Source of the DNA: Gemmatimonadota bacterium
GTDB taxonomy: Bacteria > JAAXHH01
Reading direction: 5' to 3'
Assembly (NCBI GenBank): GCA_009838645.1
Contig: VXRC01000049.1
Span: 124,001 to 188,000 of the forward strand
Length of the DNA stretch: 64,000 nucleotides
Every line of letters begins with the position of its first letter. The stretch's first letter is position 1. Below are positions 9,695-17,231 of this stretch, piece by piece. Both the position numbers and the translations under genes were made by a program. The notes below the pieces were generated by a model. It was not told where the DNA came from, did not search any database, and saw only the letters and a program-made list of their open reading frames with translations.

Positions 9695-10690
9695 TTACGG
9701 CGCGGACAGATTACTCAGCACGGTCCTTGCCTTCGTGCGGATGTAAGCGTTTTCGTCGAGCACCATCCTGGTCCTGAGTACGCTTTCCAGCTGTTCGTCG
9801 AATGAGGCCGGCACCTGGTCCTGCAGCCGGTTGATCGCGTTTATTCTGAGGGCCGGGTTTTCGTCAAATACCAGCGTGTGAATCATGGCGTCCCTGATTT
9901 GCTCGTCGAAGGGATACCGGGACAGCGCGTTGAACGCCTCGCCGCGGACCCCGGCATTCGAGTCGGTTTTCAAGGCCGTGACCAGGGCGTCTCTGATCTC
10001 GAGATCCGAATGAAGGCGTTCGGATGCGCTCACGGCGTTCACCGCCCGAAGCCTGACCCCGGGGTTCTGCTCATTCAGGACGGCAAAGGTGAGTACGCGC
10101 TGTATCTCCGGATCGTCGACCGGTCCCATGATCTGTACGGGACGGACGGCTTCGAACCGGATTCCCAGCGTGCCATCGGACATGTCCGAATCCACGAACC
10201 GGACATTGGAGATGGCCACGTCGTCGTTGTTCAGCAGGTCCGTCCGGTCCATGCCCGCCGCCGCGAATCCGAACGTCCTGTCGCCCTGGAAGGCCAGGTA
10301 GTAACCGGCTGCCAGGCCGATAAACAGCAGCAGCGCGCCTCCGAGCACCGTTCTGTATTGTGGAAAAACACTGATCGTAAGTCCCTGCAGGCCATGCACA
10401 AAACGAGTCATCCACCCATCGGAAACGCGATTTTCAGCGTGGCCGAGTGTCAAGTTGGACCACAGGTTGCCGCGGGCATCGAGCAGGTCGGTTTCTCCAG
10501 GCTTCGCCGGTGCGGCCTGCTCCATGACCAGCCGGAATTGATCCAGTTGCGCCCGGTATGCCTGGCATCGATCGCACGATTCAATATGGGCATCCAGCTC
10601 CCGTTGATCCGTACCGGACAATTCACCGTACTGGGAAAGTTCCAGCCATTCCTCCCATTTCGCGTGTGATCGGTCCGTATCCTTATTCAT
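9695..10690 (-). CDS. anti-sigma factor: zinc-finger domain, one TM helix, extracytoplasmic HEAT repeats
   Basis: Predicted 331-residue anti-sigma factor. Residues 35-42 contain the HxxxCxxC motif of the zf-HC2/ZAS anti-sigma fold (H35, C39, C42), which would bind the sigma factor in the cytoplasm. One membrane helix lies at about 115-134. The remaining 200 residues lie outside the cytoplasmic membrane and contain HEAT-like repeats (e.g. SNAGVRGEAFNALSRYPF, NPALRINAINRLQDQ, NAYIRTKARTVLSNL). The ATG at 10690 overlaps the sigma stop codon (ATGA), so translation is coupled. HEAT repeats usually bind protein, so this domain may sense a misfolded or surface partner (inference). Confidence 0.88.
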   Translation of the reverse strand: MNKDTDRSHAKWEEWLELSQYGELSGTDQRELDAHIESCDRCQAYRAQLDQFRLVMEQAAPAKPGETDLLDARGNLWSNLTLGHAENRVSDGWMTRFVHGLQGLTISVFPQYRTVLGGALLLFIGLAAGYYLAFQGDRTFGFAAAGMDRTDLLNNDDVAISNVRFVDSDMSDGTLGIRFEAVRPVQIMGPVDDPEIQRVLTFAVLNEQNPGVRLRAVNAVSASERLHSDLEIRDALVTALKTDSNAGVRGEAFNALSRYPFDEQIRDAMIHTLVFDENPALRINAINRLQDQVPASFDEQLESVLRTRMVLDENAYIRTKARTVLSNLSAP

Positions 10691-11289
10691 ATTCGTATGT
10701 CCTCGAGTTGAATGCGCAGCCGTCGCGTGGCGTCGAAGAGATATTTCTTCACGGTGCCTTCGGCACATTCCATAATGCCTGCGATTTCCCTCAGTTTGAA
10801 TCCTTCGTGGTGCCGCAGCACGAACACGGTCCGCAGCCGGGGTGAAAGGGTGTTGACGGCGGTACGTATCCGTGAGGCGATTTCGTGGTTGATGACGGCC
10901 GCATCCGGCCGGTCGGGGGATAAGAGGGTTACCCCGCGTTTCGTCGATTCCTGGTCTTCTCCCAGCTCGTCTTCAATCGGTACGAAGCTTCTTTTTCCGC
11001 TTCGCGCCCGGTGTGAAAGACAGGCGTTGGTGACGATCCGGTACAAGTAGGTCGAAAACCGGCTGCGGAATTCGAATTTCGGCAAGGCTTTATATACCCG
11101 CATGAAGACTTCCTGGTAAATGTCCTTGGCATCGTCCATGTCACCCACGAAGGACATTGCCATGGACAGCACTTTCTCGTCGTATCGGTAGACCAGTTCC
11201 TCCAATGCCCGTGCGTCACCGCCCCTTGCCTTGAGAATCAACCTGCGATCTTCCAGGTCCGTGCGATCCCTTGCCGAATCGATCTCCAT
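10687..11289 (-). CDS. ECF-type RNA polymerase sigma factor
   Basis: Sigma-E-like extracytoplasmic-function sigma factor, 200 residues from the ATG at 11289, chosen because an AGGAAG ribosome site precedes it. Region 2 spans about residues 26-85 (LVYRYDEKVLSMAMSFVGD, DIYQEVFMRVYKALPKFEFRSRFSTYLYRIVTNACL). A linker of about 40 residues follows. Region 4 (LSPRLRTVFVLRHHEGFKLREIAG, GTVKKYLFDATRRLR) ends the protein. It overlaps the anti-sigma gene by four bases. Regulation is probably by sequestration through that zinc-finger protein. I could not identify its autoregulatory promoter with confidence. Confidence 0.93.
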   Translation of the reverse strand: MEIDSARDRTDLEDRRLILKARGGDARALEELVYRYDEKVLSMAMSFVGDMDDAKDIYQEVFMRVYKALPKFEFRSRFSTYLYRIVTNACLSHRARSGKRSFVPIEDELGEDQESTKRGVTLLSPDRPDAAVINHEIASRIRTAVNTLSPRLRTVFVLRHHEGFKLREIAGIMECAEGTVKKYLFDATRRLRIQLEDIRI

Positions 11290-11455
11290 GTTTTCTTCCT
11301 GATGGTCCACTGCGATTCGGCCGTCAAGTTTGAGGGCAGTTTCCACGTTGTTTCCTGGCGTAGAGTGCCGTATGTGCTGGCGCCGTCTGTTTATGTGACC
11401 GGCCATGATCCGGATTGGTTGTGTGCGAATGTGTTTTTTATTGGGTAATCGCAGT

Positions 11456-11510
11456 TATGCGCGGTCGAGTGTGCGCAGTCGAGTGTGCGCAGTCGAGTGT
11501 GCGCAGTGAG
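11456..11510. repeat. 14-bp tandem repeat, about four copies
   Basis: The unit TGTGCGCAGTCGAG is present exactly at 11470-11483 and 11484-11497. A first copy with two mismatches lies at 11456-11469 and a last copy missing one base at 11498-11510. It lies about 170 bp upstream of the sigma factor start. Confidence 0.85.
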
Positions 11511-11850
11511 TGGCGTTGAACTCAGCGCACATTCAGCCACTGCGATATACAGCTTATCAGGAATATAACGTACTGGAACGAGGAAAGTCGCGGGAATTAC
11601 GGTTCAGGCAAACGGAGAGGTCCGCCCGGCGGTACGGGATAATGACTAACGAATCACCTGAAGGCGGAAACAGCGGGGCAATACGAGGGATTACTGACTG
11701 GTTGGCGTCTGACGACACGCCGTAATCCGCTGCCAAGACCAACGGCAGGCGTCCCAGCACACAATTGGGCGAACCAGGACACTGGAAGACGACCCAGGAC
11801 ACCTGTAGGCGGACCTATCTGATCCGACCCGCCGAACCGCGCGAAAGGGG

Positions 11851-11884
11851 GTGCATCGGTATTCATACGGAAAATCCGATGCAC
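11851..11884 (-). terminator. inverted repeat after tatA, possible terminator
   Basis: Perfect 9-bp arms GTGCATCGG (11851-11859) and CCGATGCAC (11876-11884) with a 16-nt loop begin 15 bp beyond the tatA stop. There is no T-tract after the stem on the tatA strand, so it may be an RNA-stabilising hairpin rather than a true intrinsic terminator. Confidence 0.4.
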
Positions 11885-11898
11885 GTTGCTACAGGCGT

Positions 11899-12093
11899 TC
11901 AGCTGTCCTTCGTGGCGGACGTGCCGGAGGTACCCTGTTTCTCTTCGGTGGGCTCTTTGTTCTGTGCTTTCTTGAACTCGGTGATCCCCTGGCCCAGACC
12001 CTTGGCCAGTTCGGGAAGCTTCTTCGCACCGAACAGGATCATGACGATGACAAGAATGATAATCAGTTCGGTCGTGCCAAAACTACCTAGCAT
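11899..12093 (-). CDS. tatA: Sec-independent (twin-arginine) translocase subunit TatA
   Basis: Small pore-forming subunit of the Tat system that exports folded proteins. It has 64 residues from the ATG at 12093; the frame is open slightly further, but a near-perfect GGAGGTGA site fits this ATG. Residues about 5-20 form the short membrane helix ([17 protein letters not shown]), followed by the hallmark [21 protein letters not shown] hinge and amphipathic helix, then a charged tail. No tatB or tatC is adjacent. A Tat-dependent substrate is present in this window (aminotransferase at 42857). TatE/TatA cannot be separated by sequence alone. Confidence 0.93.
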   Translation of the reverse strand: MLGSFGTTELIIILVIVMILFGAKKLPELAKGLGQGITEFKKAQNKEPTEEKQGTSGTSATKDS

Positions 12094-12114
12094 GTAAATC
12101 ACCTCCTCGCATTG

Positions 12115-12143
12115 AGAATACCCCTATTGACCCGTCTTGTCAA
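12115..12143 (-). promoter_or_regulatory. sigma70-type promoter of tatA
   Basis: Minus-strand TTGACA (12143-12138), 17-bp spacer and TATTCT (12120-12115), about 22 bp upstream of the tatA ATG with the ribosome site in between. One of the best promoter matches in the window. Confidence 0.7.
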
Positions 12144-12187
12144 GCGCGAATGAATAGACCAGGGCCATGCCGGTTCAGGAATGAACC

Positions 12188-12217
12188 TTGCCATGTCGTA
12201 TCTCCCATGTTTATATA
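12188..12217 (+). promoter_or_regulatory. sigma70-type promoter of the SelW-like gene
   Basis: TTGCCA (12188-12193) and TATATA (12212-12217) with an 18-bp spacer, divergent from the tatA promoter. The predicted start near 12224 leaves a leader of about 50 nt before the GTG at 12277. Confidence 0.55.
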
Positions 12218-12276
12218 GATGCTGACGTTTGCAGCCGATCCGGCTGCCGGCCGCACCTACGTTCAAGGGGGACACG

Positions 12277-12516
12277 GTGATCGTACGTATCGTTTACTGC
12301 GCTGACTGAAGCTACGAACAAGACGCCGCCGGGTTGGCGGTGAAACTGCTGGAGTACTACAAACACGATATCGAACAGCTGCTGCTTGTGCCGTCCGGAG
12401 GAGGCAGGTTCGAAGTCACTGTGGATGATTCGCTGATCTTCTCCAAGCTGGCGAACGACCGGTTTCCGGAATACGCGGAGGTCAAGGACGCCATCGAGGC
12501 ATCGATCGCGGGCTGA
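12277..12516 (+). CDS. SelW/Rdx-family selenoprotein with in-frame UGA (CxxU motif)
   Basis: Reading through the TGA at 12307-12309 as selenocysteine gives 79 residues starting VIVRIVYCADU, where C8-A-D-U11 is the CxxU redox motif of the SelW/SelT/SelH (Rdx) thioredoxin-like family. After it come family hallmarks: LLLVPSGGGRFEVTVDD, LIFSKLANDRFPEYAEVKDAI. Length and motif order match SelW proteins, thought to act in thiol redox reactions. The GTG start has a GGGG-rich ribosome site at 12265-12272; an upstream TGA at 12223 limits the frame. A hairpin fitting the bacterial SECIS rules follows the UGA. A conventional gene call would start at 12334 and lose the active site. No selABCD gene is in the window, so selenocysteine use is inferred. 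Confidence 0.85.
12310..12342 (+). promoter_or_regulatory. bSECIS-like hairpin directing UGA recoding
   Basis: A 7-bp GC-rich stem, CGCCGCC (12324-12330) pairing with GGCGGTG (12336-12342, one G-U), encloses the 5-nt loop GGGTT (12331-12335). The first loop base is a G and lies 21 nt after the UGA. Bacterial SECIS elements need a small loop with a G in its first two positions about 16-37 nt after the UGA, and this satisfies both. Confidence 0.72.
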
Positions 12517-12541
12517 CGCGCATTCATTGGCAACGAGGACT

Positions 12542-12595
12542 GAGACCGTTCGCTGGTCCGAGATCGTTCGCAGCACCGAGGCTGTTCGCAGGTCC
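12542..12595. repeat. 18-bp tandem repeat, three copies
   Basis: Copies at 12542-12559, 12560-12577 and 12578-12595 share the pattern GAGnnnGTTCGCnGnnCC, and a truncated fourth (GAGGATTGAGG) becomes the ribosome-site region of the STAS gene. It lies in the 95-bp gap between the SelW-like gene and the STAS gene. Confidence 0.75.
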
Positions 12596-12611
12596 GAGGA
12601 TTGAGGATGGT

Positions 12612-12953
12612 ATGAACATCTACGTTTCGCTGGAAGACGAAATTGCAGTGCTTCGCATCGAGGGCAGGTTGTGGGAGGAAGAGGACACCGTCGAGCTGGA
12701 CCGGATGATCGACGACACCCTCGCCCGGGGCTGCACGCGGTTCGTCGCGGATTTGACCGGTGTGCCCATCATGAACAGTTCCGGACTGGGTTCGCTGATC
12801 GCGGCCATGAAGAAAATACGATCCAGGGACGGGGAGATGGTACTCACGGGCGTCAACGACCGCCTGGATCACCTGTTCCGGATCACCCGGCTGTATACGG
12901 TCTTCAAGACGTATGACAATGTAGACGCCGCCGTGGAAAACATGCTCGCCTGA
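12612..12953 (+). CDS. STAS-domain anti-sigma-factor antagonist
   Basis: Single STAS domain of 113 residues, the SpoIIAA/RsbV type, which is switched by serine phosphorylation and binds an RsbW-like kinase/anti-sigma factor. The phosphoacceptor loop is MNSSGLGSL with S56/S57 in the right place, after the central strand FVADLTGVPI. No kinase or phosphatase partner is adjacent, so its target is unknown. The ATG has GAGGATGG just upstream. It is 95 bp after the SelW-like gene and 26 bp before the CehA-like gene, probably co-transcribed. Confidence 0.88.
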   Translation: MNIYVSLEDEIAVLRIEGRLWEEEDTVELDRMIDDTLARGCTRFVADLTGVPIMNSSGLGSLIAAMKKIRSRDGEMVLTGVNDRLDHLFRITRLYTVFKTYDNVDAAVENMLA

Positions 12954-12979
12954 CGATCCAACCGGAACCCGAGGCCGAC

Positions 12980-15484
12980 ATGCCGGACTACCAGCCCCTG
13001 GACCTCACCCAGATCTGCAACGCGAACCGCGGCGTATACGACTCCATCGCAGACCCTCCGCTGGGATCGCAGACGTTTTACGGCCTGCCCTTCCAAATCG
13101 GCGACGGCACCGGAGAAACCGACTGCTTCATCGGCTTCGGCGCCGAGGTGGGCTGTCCGTCCGGGCCCGTCGAGATTCCGGTCGGCCGTGCCGCGGTCAA
13201 CGTGGTTTTCGCCCACGCGGTGATCCGTTCGGAGATCGAGTCGGGCGGGCCGATCGCCCTTCCCGTGGCCACGTACCGGTTCGCATGGGACGACGGCCGG
13301 TCCGAGTCCGTAACGATCCGTGAACGATTCGAGATCGGCTACATGCCCCTTCCCTGGGGGCAGTATCCCTTTCTCTGCGTCCCGGACGAGAAGCCGTCGA
13401 CCTACAACCGGTCGGGCGGCGACTGGAGCGATGCGGGCCGCCGGCAGACTGAGGCCGAACAGGGATGGCCGCGCGGTTACTATCTCTGGGCCTGGCGCAA
13501 TCCACGTCCCGGTCGTGTAATCCGTTCGATTGAAATCACGCCGCAGGGCCCGCCCTTCGTCGTGGCCGCCGTTACGCTCGGCCATGTCGACGAAGATCCC
13601 ATCTGCCGTTGGGCCGCCCGGGACGTCCGGATCGAGTTCAAGCATCCGGAGGACGCGGAAAAGCCCTTCAACCTGGATGTGGAAGTCGACCGGGGCTACG
13701 CGACGTACGCTTATCCGCTGCCCGATCAGGTCGACCAGGCCTTCCTGACCGACACGCACCGTGGCTGGGGCCAGGCGGACTCCAATCGCGCCAGTCCCGC
13801 CCACGTGGGCGTGGCCGGCACCCCGTCGGCCACCGTAACTGTAAAACAGGATGGGAAGGCGGTCGGATCGGCCAACTGGGGCGAACTGGAAGCCAATGAG
13901 GTTGTCGAGACCCCTTCGGTCCGGTTCGAGGTCATCGACACGGGCCGGAACTGGGTGCACACCACGGTGTTGGACGACGAGACGGGCAAGCCCGTACCGT
14001 GCCGCGTCCATTTCCGGTCGGCCCGCGGCGTGCCCTACGCGCCGCACGGCCATCATGCCCATGTGAACTCGAACCTGGAGACCTGGCACGTGGACGTGGG
14101 CGGCGACGTGCGCCTGGGCCAGATGTCCTACGCCTACATCGACGGCAAATGCCAGGGCTGGCTGCCCCGGGGCGAGGTGCACGTGGACGTGGCCCGCGGA
14201 TTCGAGTACGAACCGATTCGCGAGCGCGTAAACATCGAACCCGGGCAACGCGAACTAACGCTGCGGCTCAAGCGCTGGACCGATCTGAACGCGGAGCGGT
14301 ACTTCAGCGGCGACACCCACGTGCATTTCCTCTCCACCCAGGGCGCGCAGCTCGAGGCCAAAGGGGAAGACCTGAACGTCGTCAACCTCCTGCTCTCGCA
14401 GTGGGGAGGCCTCTTCACGAACACCGAGGAGTTCACGGGATCGGCGAACGTGGCGCCGGACGGCGATACGATCGTGTACGCCACGCAGGAGAACCGCCAG
14501 CACATCCTGGGCCACCTGTCCCTTCTTGGCCTGAAGGAGCCGGTCATGCCCTGGTGCTCGGACGGACCCGGCGAGGCCGAACTGGGGGGCAACCTGGAAA
14601 CGACCCTGTCGTACTGGGCCGACGCCTGCCACGCCCAGGGCGGGACGGTGGTGATCCCCCACATCCCCAATCCCAACTGCGAACCGGCGGTCCTCATCGC
14701 CACGGACCGCGCCGATGCCGTGGAGATGCTGGTGCACAGCGAGTACAACCACCTGGAGTACTACCGTTACCTGAATTGCGGGTACAGGCTGCCGCTGGCC
14801 GGCGGAACGGACAAGATGTCCAGCGATGTGCCGGTGGGGATCTACCGGACCTACGCCTACATCCCGCCGGACGAGCCCTTTTCCTACGACAACTGGTGCA
14901 AGGCGCTGCGCGGCGGGAACACCTTCCTGAGCGCGGGGCCCATCATCCGGTTCAAGGTGAACGGCCAGGATATCGGAGACACGGTGAATCTGCCCGGAAA
15001 CGGCGGGACGGTCGAGATCGAGGCGTCGGCGGATTCGACGTTGCCGATCCATACGCTGGAAATTGTGCAGCAGGGCCGAGTGGTCGCCTCTGCGGAAGAA
15101 CGCAAGGGTACCCGCCGGCTTTCGCTCAAGACCAGTCTGAAAATCGAAGGCCACACCTGGCTGGCGGCGCGGTGCGCCGGACCGAACTACACCAGCATTC
15201 CGCACCACGACGGCTGGCGCCGGGGCATCATGGCCCATACGTCGCCGGTTTATGTGGCCTGCGGCGGCCCCTACTGGCTGTTCGACCTGGAGAACGCCCA
15301 GTACATGCTGAGCCTGATCGAAGGGGGCCTGTCCTACATCAAGCGCCGCAGCTGGCAACACAAGCCGGGAACGACCACCCATCACCACGGCGCGGACGAT
15401 CACGAAGCCTTTCTGGAGGCACCCTACCTGCAGGCCCGGGAAGCCATCCACCGGCGCATGCACGAGCTGAACATCCCCCACTGA
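12980..15484 (+). CDS. CehA/McbA-family PHP metallohydrolase (large form)
   Basis: Large 834-residue hydrolase. The N-terminal ~430 residues are beta-rich with a carboxypeptidase-like stretch (VLDDETGKPVPCRVHFRSARG). The metal site begins at YFSGDTHVHF (about residues 443-450), the first motif of PHP/CehA-McbA hydrolases, followed by ILGHLSLLGL, TVVIPHIPNPN, EMLVHSEYNH and GGTDKMSSDVPVG, which supply further His/Asp/Glu metal ligands. CehA and McbA hydrolyse the aryl carbamate carbaryl, but most homologues act on unknown esters, amides or phosphates. There is no clear signal peptide. GAGG precedes the ATG. It is 51 bp ahead of a BCCT transporter, which hints at a quaternary-ammonium or zwitterionic substrate (inference). 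Confidence 0.82.
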   Translation: MPDYQPLDLTQICNANRGVYDSIADPPLGSQTFYGLPFQIGDGTGETDCFIGFGAEVGCPSGPVEIPVGRAAVNVVFAHAVIRSEIESGGPIALPVATYRFAWDDGRSESVTIRERFEIGYMPLPWGQYPFLCVPDEKPSTYNRSGGDWSDAGRRQTEAEQGWPRGYYLWAWRNPRPGRVIRSIEITPQGPPFVVAAVTLGHVDEDPICRWAARDVRIEFKHPEDAEKPFNLDVEVDRGYATYAYPLPDQVDQAFLTDTHRGWGQADSNRASPAHVGVAGTPSATVTVKQDGKAVGSANWGELEANEVVETPSVRFEVIDTGRNWVHTTVLDDETGKPVPCRVHFRSARGVPYAPHGHHAHVNSNLETWHVDVGGDVRLGQMSYAYIDGKCQGWLPRGEVHVDVARGFEYEPIRERVNIEPGQRELTLRLKRWTDLNAERYFSGDTHVHFLSTQGAQLEAKGEDLNVVNLLLSQWGGLFTNTEEFTGSANVAPDGDTIVYATQENRQHILGHLSLLGLKEPVMPWCSDGPGEAELGGNLETTLSYWADACHAQGGTVVIPHIPNPNCEPAVLIATDRADAVEMLVHSEYNHLEYYRYLNCGYRLPLAGGTDKMSSDVPVGIYRTYAYIPPDEPFSYDNWCKALRGGNTFLSAGPIIRFKVNGQDIGDTVNLPGNGGTVEIEASADSTLPIHTLEIVQQGRVVASAEERKGTRRLSLKTSLKIEGHTWLAARCAGPNYTSIPHHDGWRRGIMAHTSPVYVACGGPYWLFDLENAQYMLSLIEGGLSYIKRRSWQHKPGTTTHHHGADDHEAFLEAPYLQAREAIHRRMHELNIPH

Positions 15485-15535
15485 GCATCCGTGCGGGAAG
15501 TTCCGCACCCACCCGATTGAACCGGAGTACACAAC

Positions 15536-17116
15536 ATGGACGGACCCCGCGTCGACCGGGTCATATTCTGGGTCGCGTTGCCCCTGATCACAGGGGTATC
15601 GATACCCCTGGTCCTGTTCCCCGTCGAGGGAGAAGCCCTGCTCAGCGCGGCCTTCGGCTGGCTGACCCGGTTCCTGGGATGGGCCTACCTCTGGTTCACC
15701 ATCGCAGCGTTCGCGCTCCTCGTCTACTACGCCCTCGGCAAGTACGGCAACGTACGTTTCGGCGGACCCGACGCCAAACCGGAGTTCTCCCTGATCAGCT
15801 GGATCGCCATGATCTTCTGCGCCGGCATCGGCGCCAGCGTCCTGTACTGGGGCACGATCGAGTGGGCGTATTACTACATGAATCCGCCCTTCGGTCTCGA
15901 ACCCCGGTCCGCCGAGGCCACGGAGTGGGCGGCGACCTACGGACTGTTCCACTGGGGATTCACGGCGTGGGCGATCTACTGCATCCCCACCCTGCCCCTC
16001 GCCTACCTCTTCTGGAACCGGCGGCGTCCGGTCCTGCGCATGTCGGCGGCCTGCGAAGGCGTGATCGGCGCGCAGGCGGCCCGGCGGCTTCCGGGCAAGT
16101 TCATCGACATGCTGTTCATGTTCGGCCTGCTTGGCGGGGTCGGGACGTCCATCGGGCTCAGCACGCCCATGATCTCGGCGGGACTGTCGGAGATGCTGGG
16201 CGTCGCCAGGGGGTACTGGCTGGACGCCTCGGTGGTGATTACGCTGGGGACGATCTTCGGCGTGAGCGTCTACACCGGGTTGCAGCGCGGTATCCGCATG
16301 CTGAGCCGATTCAACCTCTGGCTCACCATCGGCCTGCTCGCATTCGTCTTCCTGGCGGGGCCTACGCTGTTCATCATAGACACGATTACCAACAGCATTG
16401 GCCTGCTGGTGCAGAACTTCGTCAAGATGAGCCTGTACCTGGATCCGATCGGAAAGTGGGGCTCGCTGATATCGGCAAAGGGGGAAGGGAGTCCGGTTCC
16501 ACAGGCTACCTTCCCGGAGCAGTGGACCGTCTTCTACTGGGCGTGGTGGATCGCCTTCGCGCCGTTCATGGGGCTGTTCGTCGCCCGCATCTCCCGGGGC
16601 CGTACGATCCGCGAACTGATCGGCGCCGAGATCATCGGCGGCGCGATGGGTTGCTGGCTGTTCTTCGCCGTACTCGGCAACACCAGCCTGTTCTTCCAGC
16701 TGGAGGGCTCACAGGACCTCACCGGCCTGGTCGCGCGCAACATGACGCCGGAAGCGATCATTGCCACGGTGGTCGCTGTGGGAGACCGGGTGATCCCCTT
16801 CGCCATACCGCTTCTGCTGGTGTTCGTGACCCTGGCGATCATCTTCGCCGCAACCACGCTGGACTCCGCGTCCTACATCCTGGCGTCGGTGGCCACCCGG
16901 GAACAGGCCGAAGTGCGGGAACCCGCGCGCTGGCACCGCTGCTTCTGGGCGGTCGTGCTCAGTTCCGTGGCGCTTTCGCTGATGTTCGTGGGGGGGACGG
17001 AAAGCCTGCGGGCGGTCCAGTCGGCTTCCCTGATCGTCGCGCTTCCGCTCATCGCCGTGCTGGTCCTGATGACCCTGTCCTTCATCCGGTGGCTGAGACA
17101 GGATCACGGCTCCTGA
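15536..17116 (+). CDS. BCCT-family betaine/carnitine/choline-type transporter
   Basis: Secondary transporter of the inner membrane, 526 residues with about 12 membrane helices. The family signature appears as FCAGIGASVLYWGTIEWAYY near residue 95, followed by GFTAWAIYCIPTLPLAYLFW. The Trp-rich substrate helix WWIAFAPFMGLFVARISRGRTIREL (about 340-365) is conserved. BCCT carriers take up betaine, choline, carnitine or similar compounds with Na+ or H+, or as antiporters. It lacks the long C-terminal osmosensing tail of BetP, so uptake for catabolism is more likely than osmoregulation. It is the probable last gene of the selW-STAS-cehA run. Confidence 0.92.
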   Translation: MDGPRVDRVIFWVALPLITGVSIPLVLFPVEGEALLSAAFGWLTRFLGWAYLWFTIAAFALLVYYALGKYGNVRFGGPDAKPEFSLISWIAMIFCAGIGASVLYWGTIEWAYYYMNPPFGLEPRSAEATEWAATYGLFHWGFTAWAIYCIPTLPLAYLFWNRRRPVLRMSAACEGVIGAQAARRLPGKFIDMLFMFGLLGGVGTSIGLSTPMISAGLSEMLGVARGYWLDASVVITLGTIFGVSVYTGLQRGIRMLSRFNLWLTIGLLAFVFLAGPTLFIIDTITNSIGLLVQNFVKMSLYLDPIGKWGSLISAKGEGSPVPQATFPEQWTVFYWAWWIAFAPFMGLFVARISRGRTIRELIGAEIIGGAMGCWLFFAVLGNTSLFFQLEGSQDLTGLVARNMTPEAIIATVVAVGDRVIPFAIPLLLVFVTLAIIFAATTLDSASYILASVATREQAEVREPARWHRCFWAVVLSSVALSLMFVGGTESLRAVQSASLIVALPLIAVLVLMTLSFIRWLRQDHGS

Positions 17117-17125
17117 ACGAGCAAT

Positions 17126-17149
17126 GGGCGAGCCGGTCAAGGCCCGCCC
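17126..17149 (+). terminator. weak hairpin between convergent BCCT and TonB receptor genes
   Basis: GGGCGAGCC (17126-17134) and GGCCCGCCC (17141-17149) pair with one mismatch around a 6-nt loop, 9 bp beyond the BCCT stop. The stretch after it is only moderately T-rich. Confidence 0.35.
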
Positions 17150-17231
17150 ACCAGTCGCGCATCGGTTTTCCTGCTCTTTCTTCCCGCGAAATGCACCAGT
17201 CTTTCGCACCCGGCGCTTCACTTCTACCCGA

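Larger units (their letters stand above)
11290..11898. other. 609-bp intergenic region without a convincing gene
   Basis: Between the sigma gene and tatA there are only short unsupported reading frames. It holds a four-copy 14-bp tandem repeat (11456-11510), a 9-bp direct repeat (CCAGGACAC at 11774-11782 and 11794-11802), and a strong inverted repeat next to the tatA stop (11851-11884). The sigma operon promoter must lie at its left end. I recognise no tRNA, 6S, tmRNA, RNase P or SRP RNA in it. Confidence 0.6.

Noticed and set aside
11510-11884. Short ORFs of 71-81 residues on both strands in the gap before tatA
   Set aside because: They overlap each other, lack ribosome sites and show no recognisable protein pattern.
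12334-12516. 60-residue ORF starting MAVKLLEYYK
   Set aside because: It is the truncated remainder of the SelW-like selenoprotein; the true start lies at 12277.
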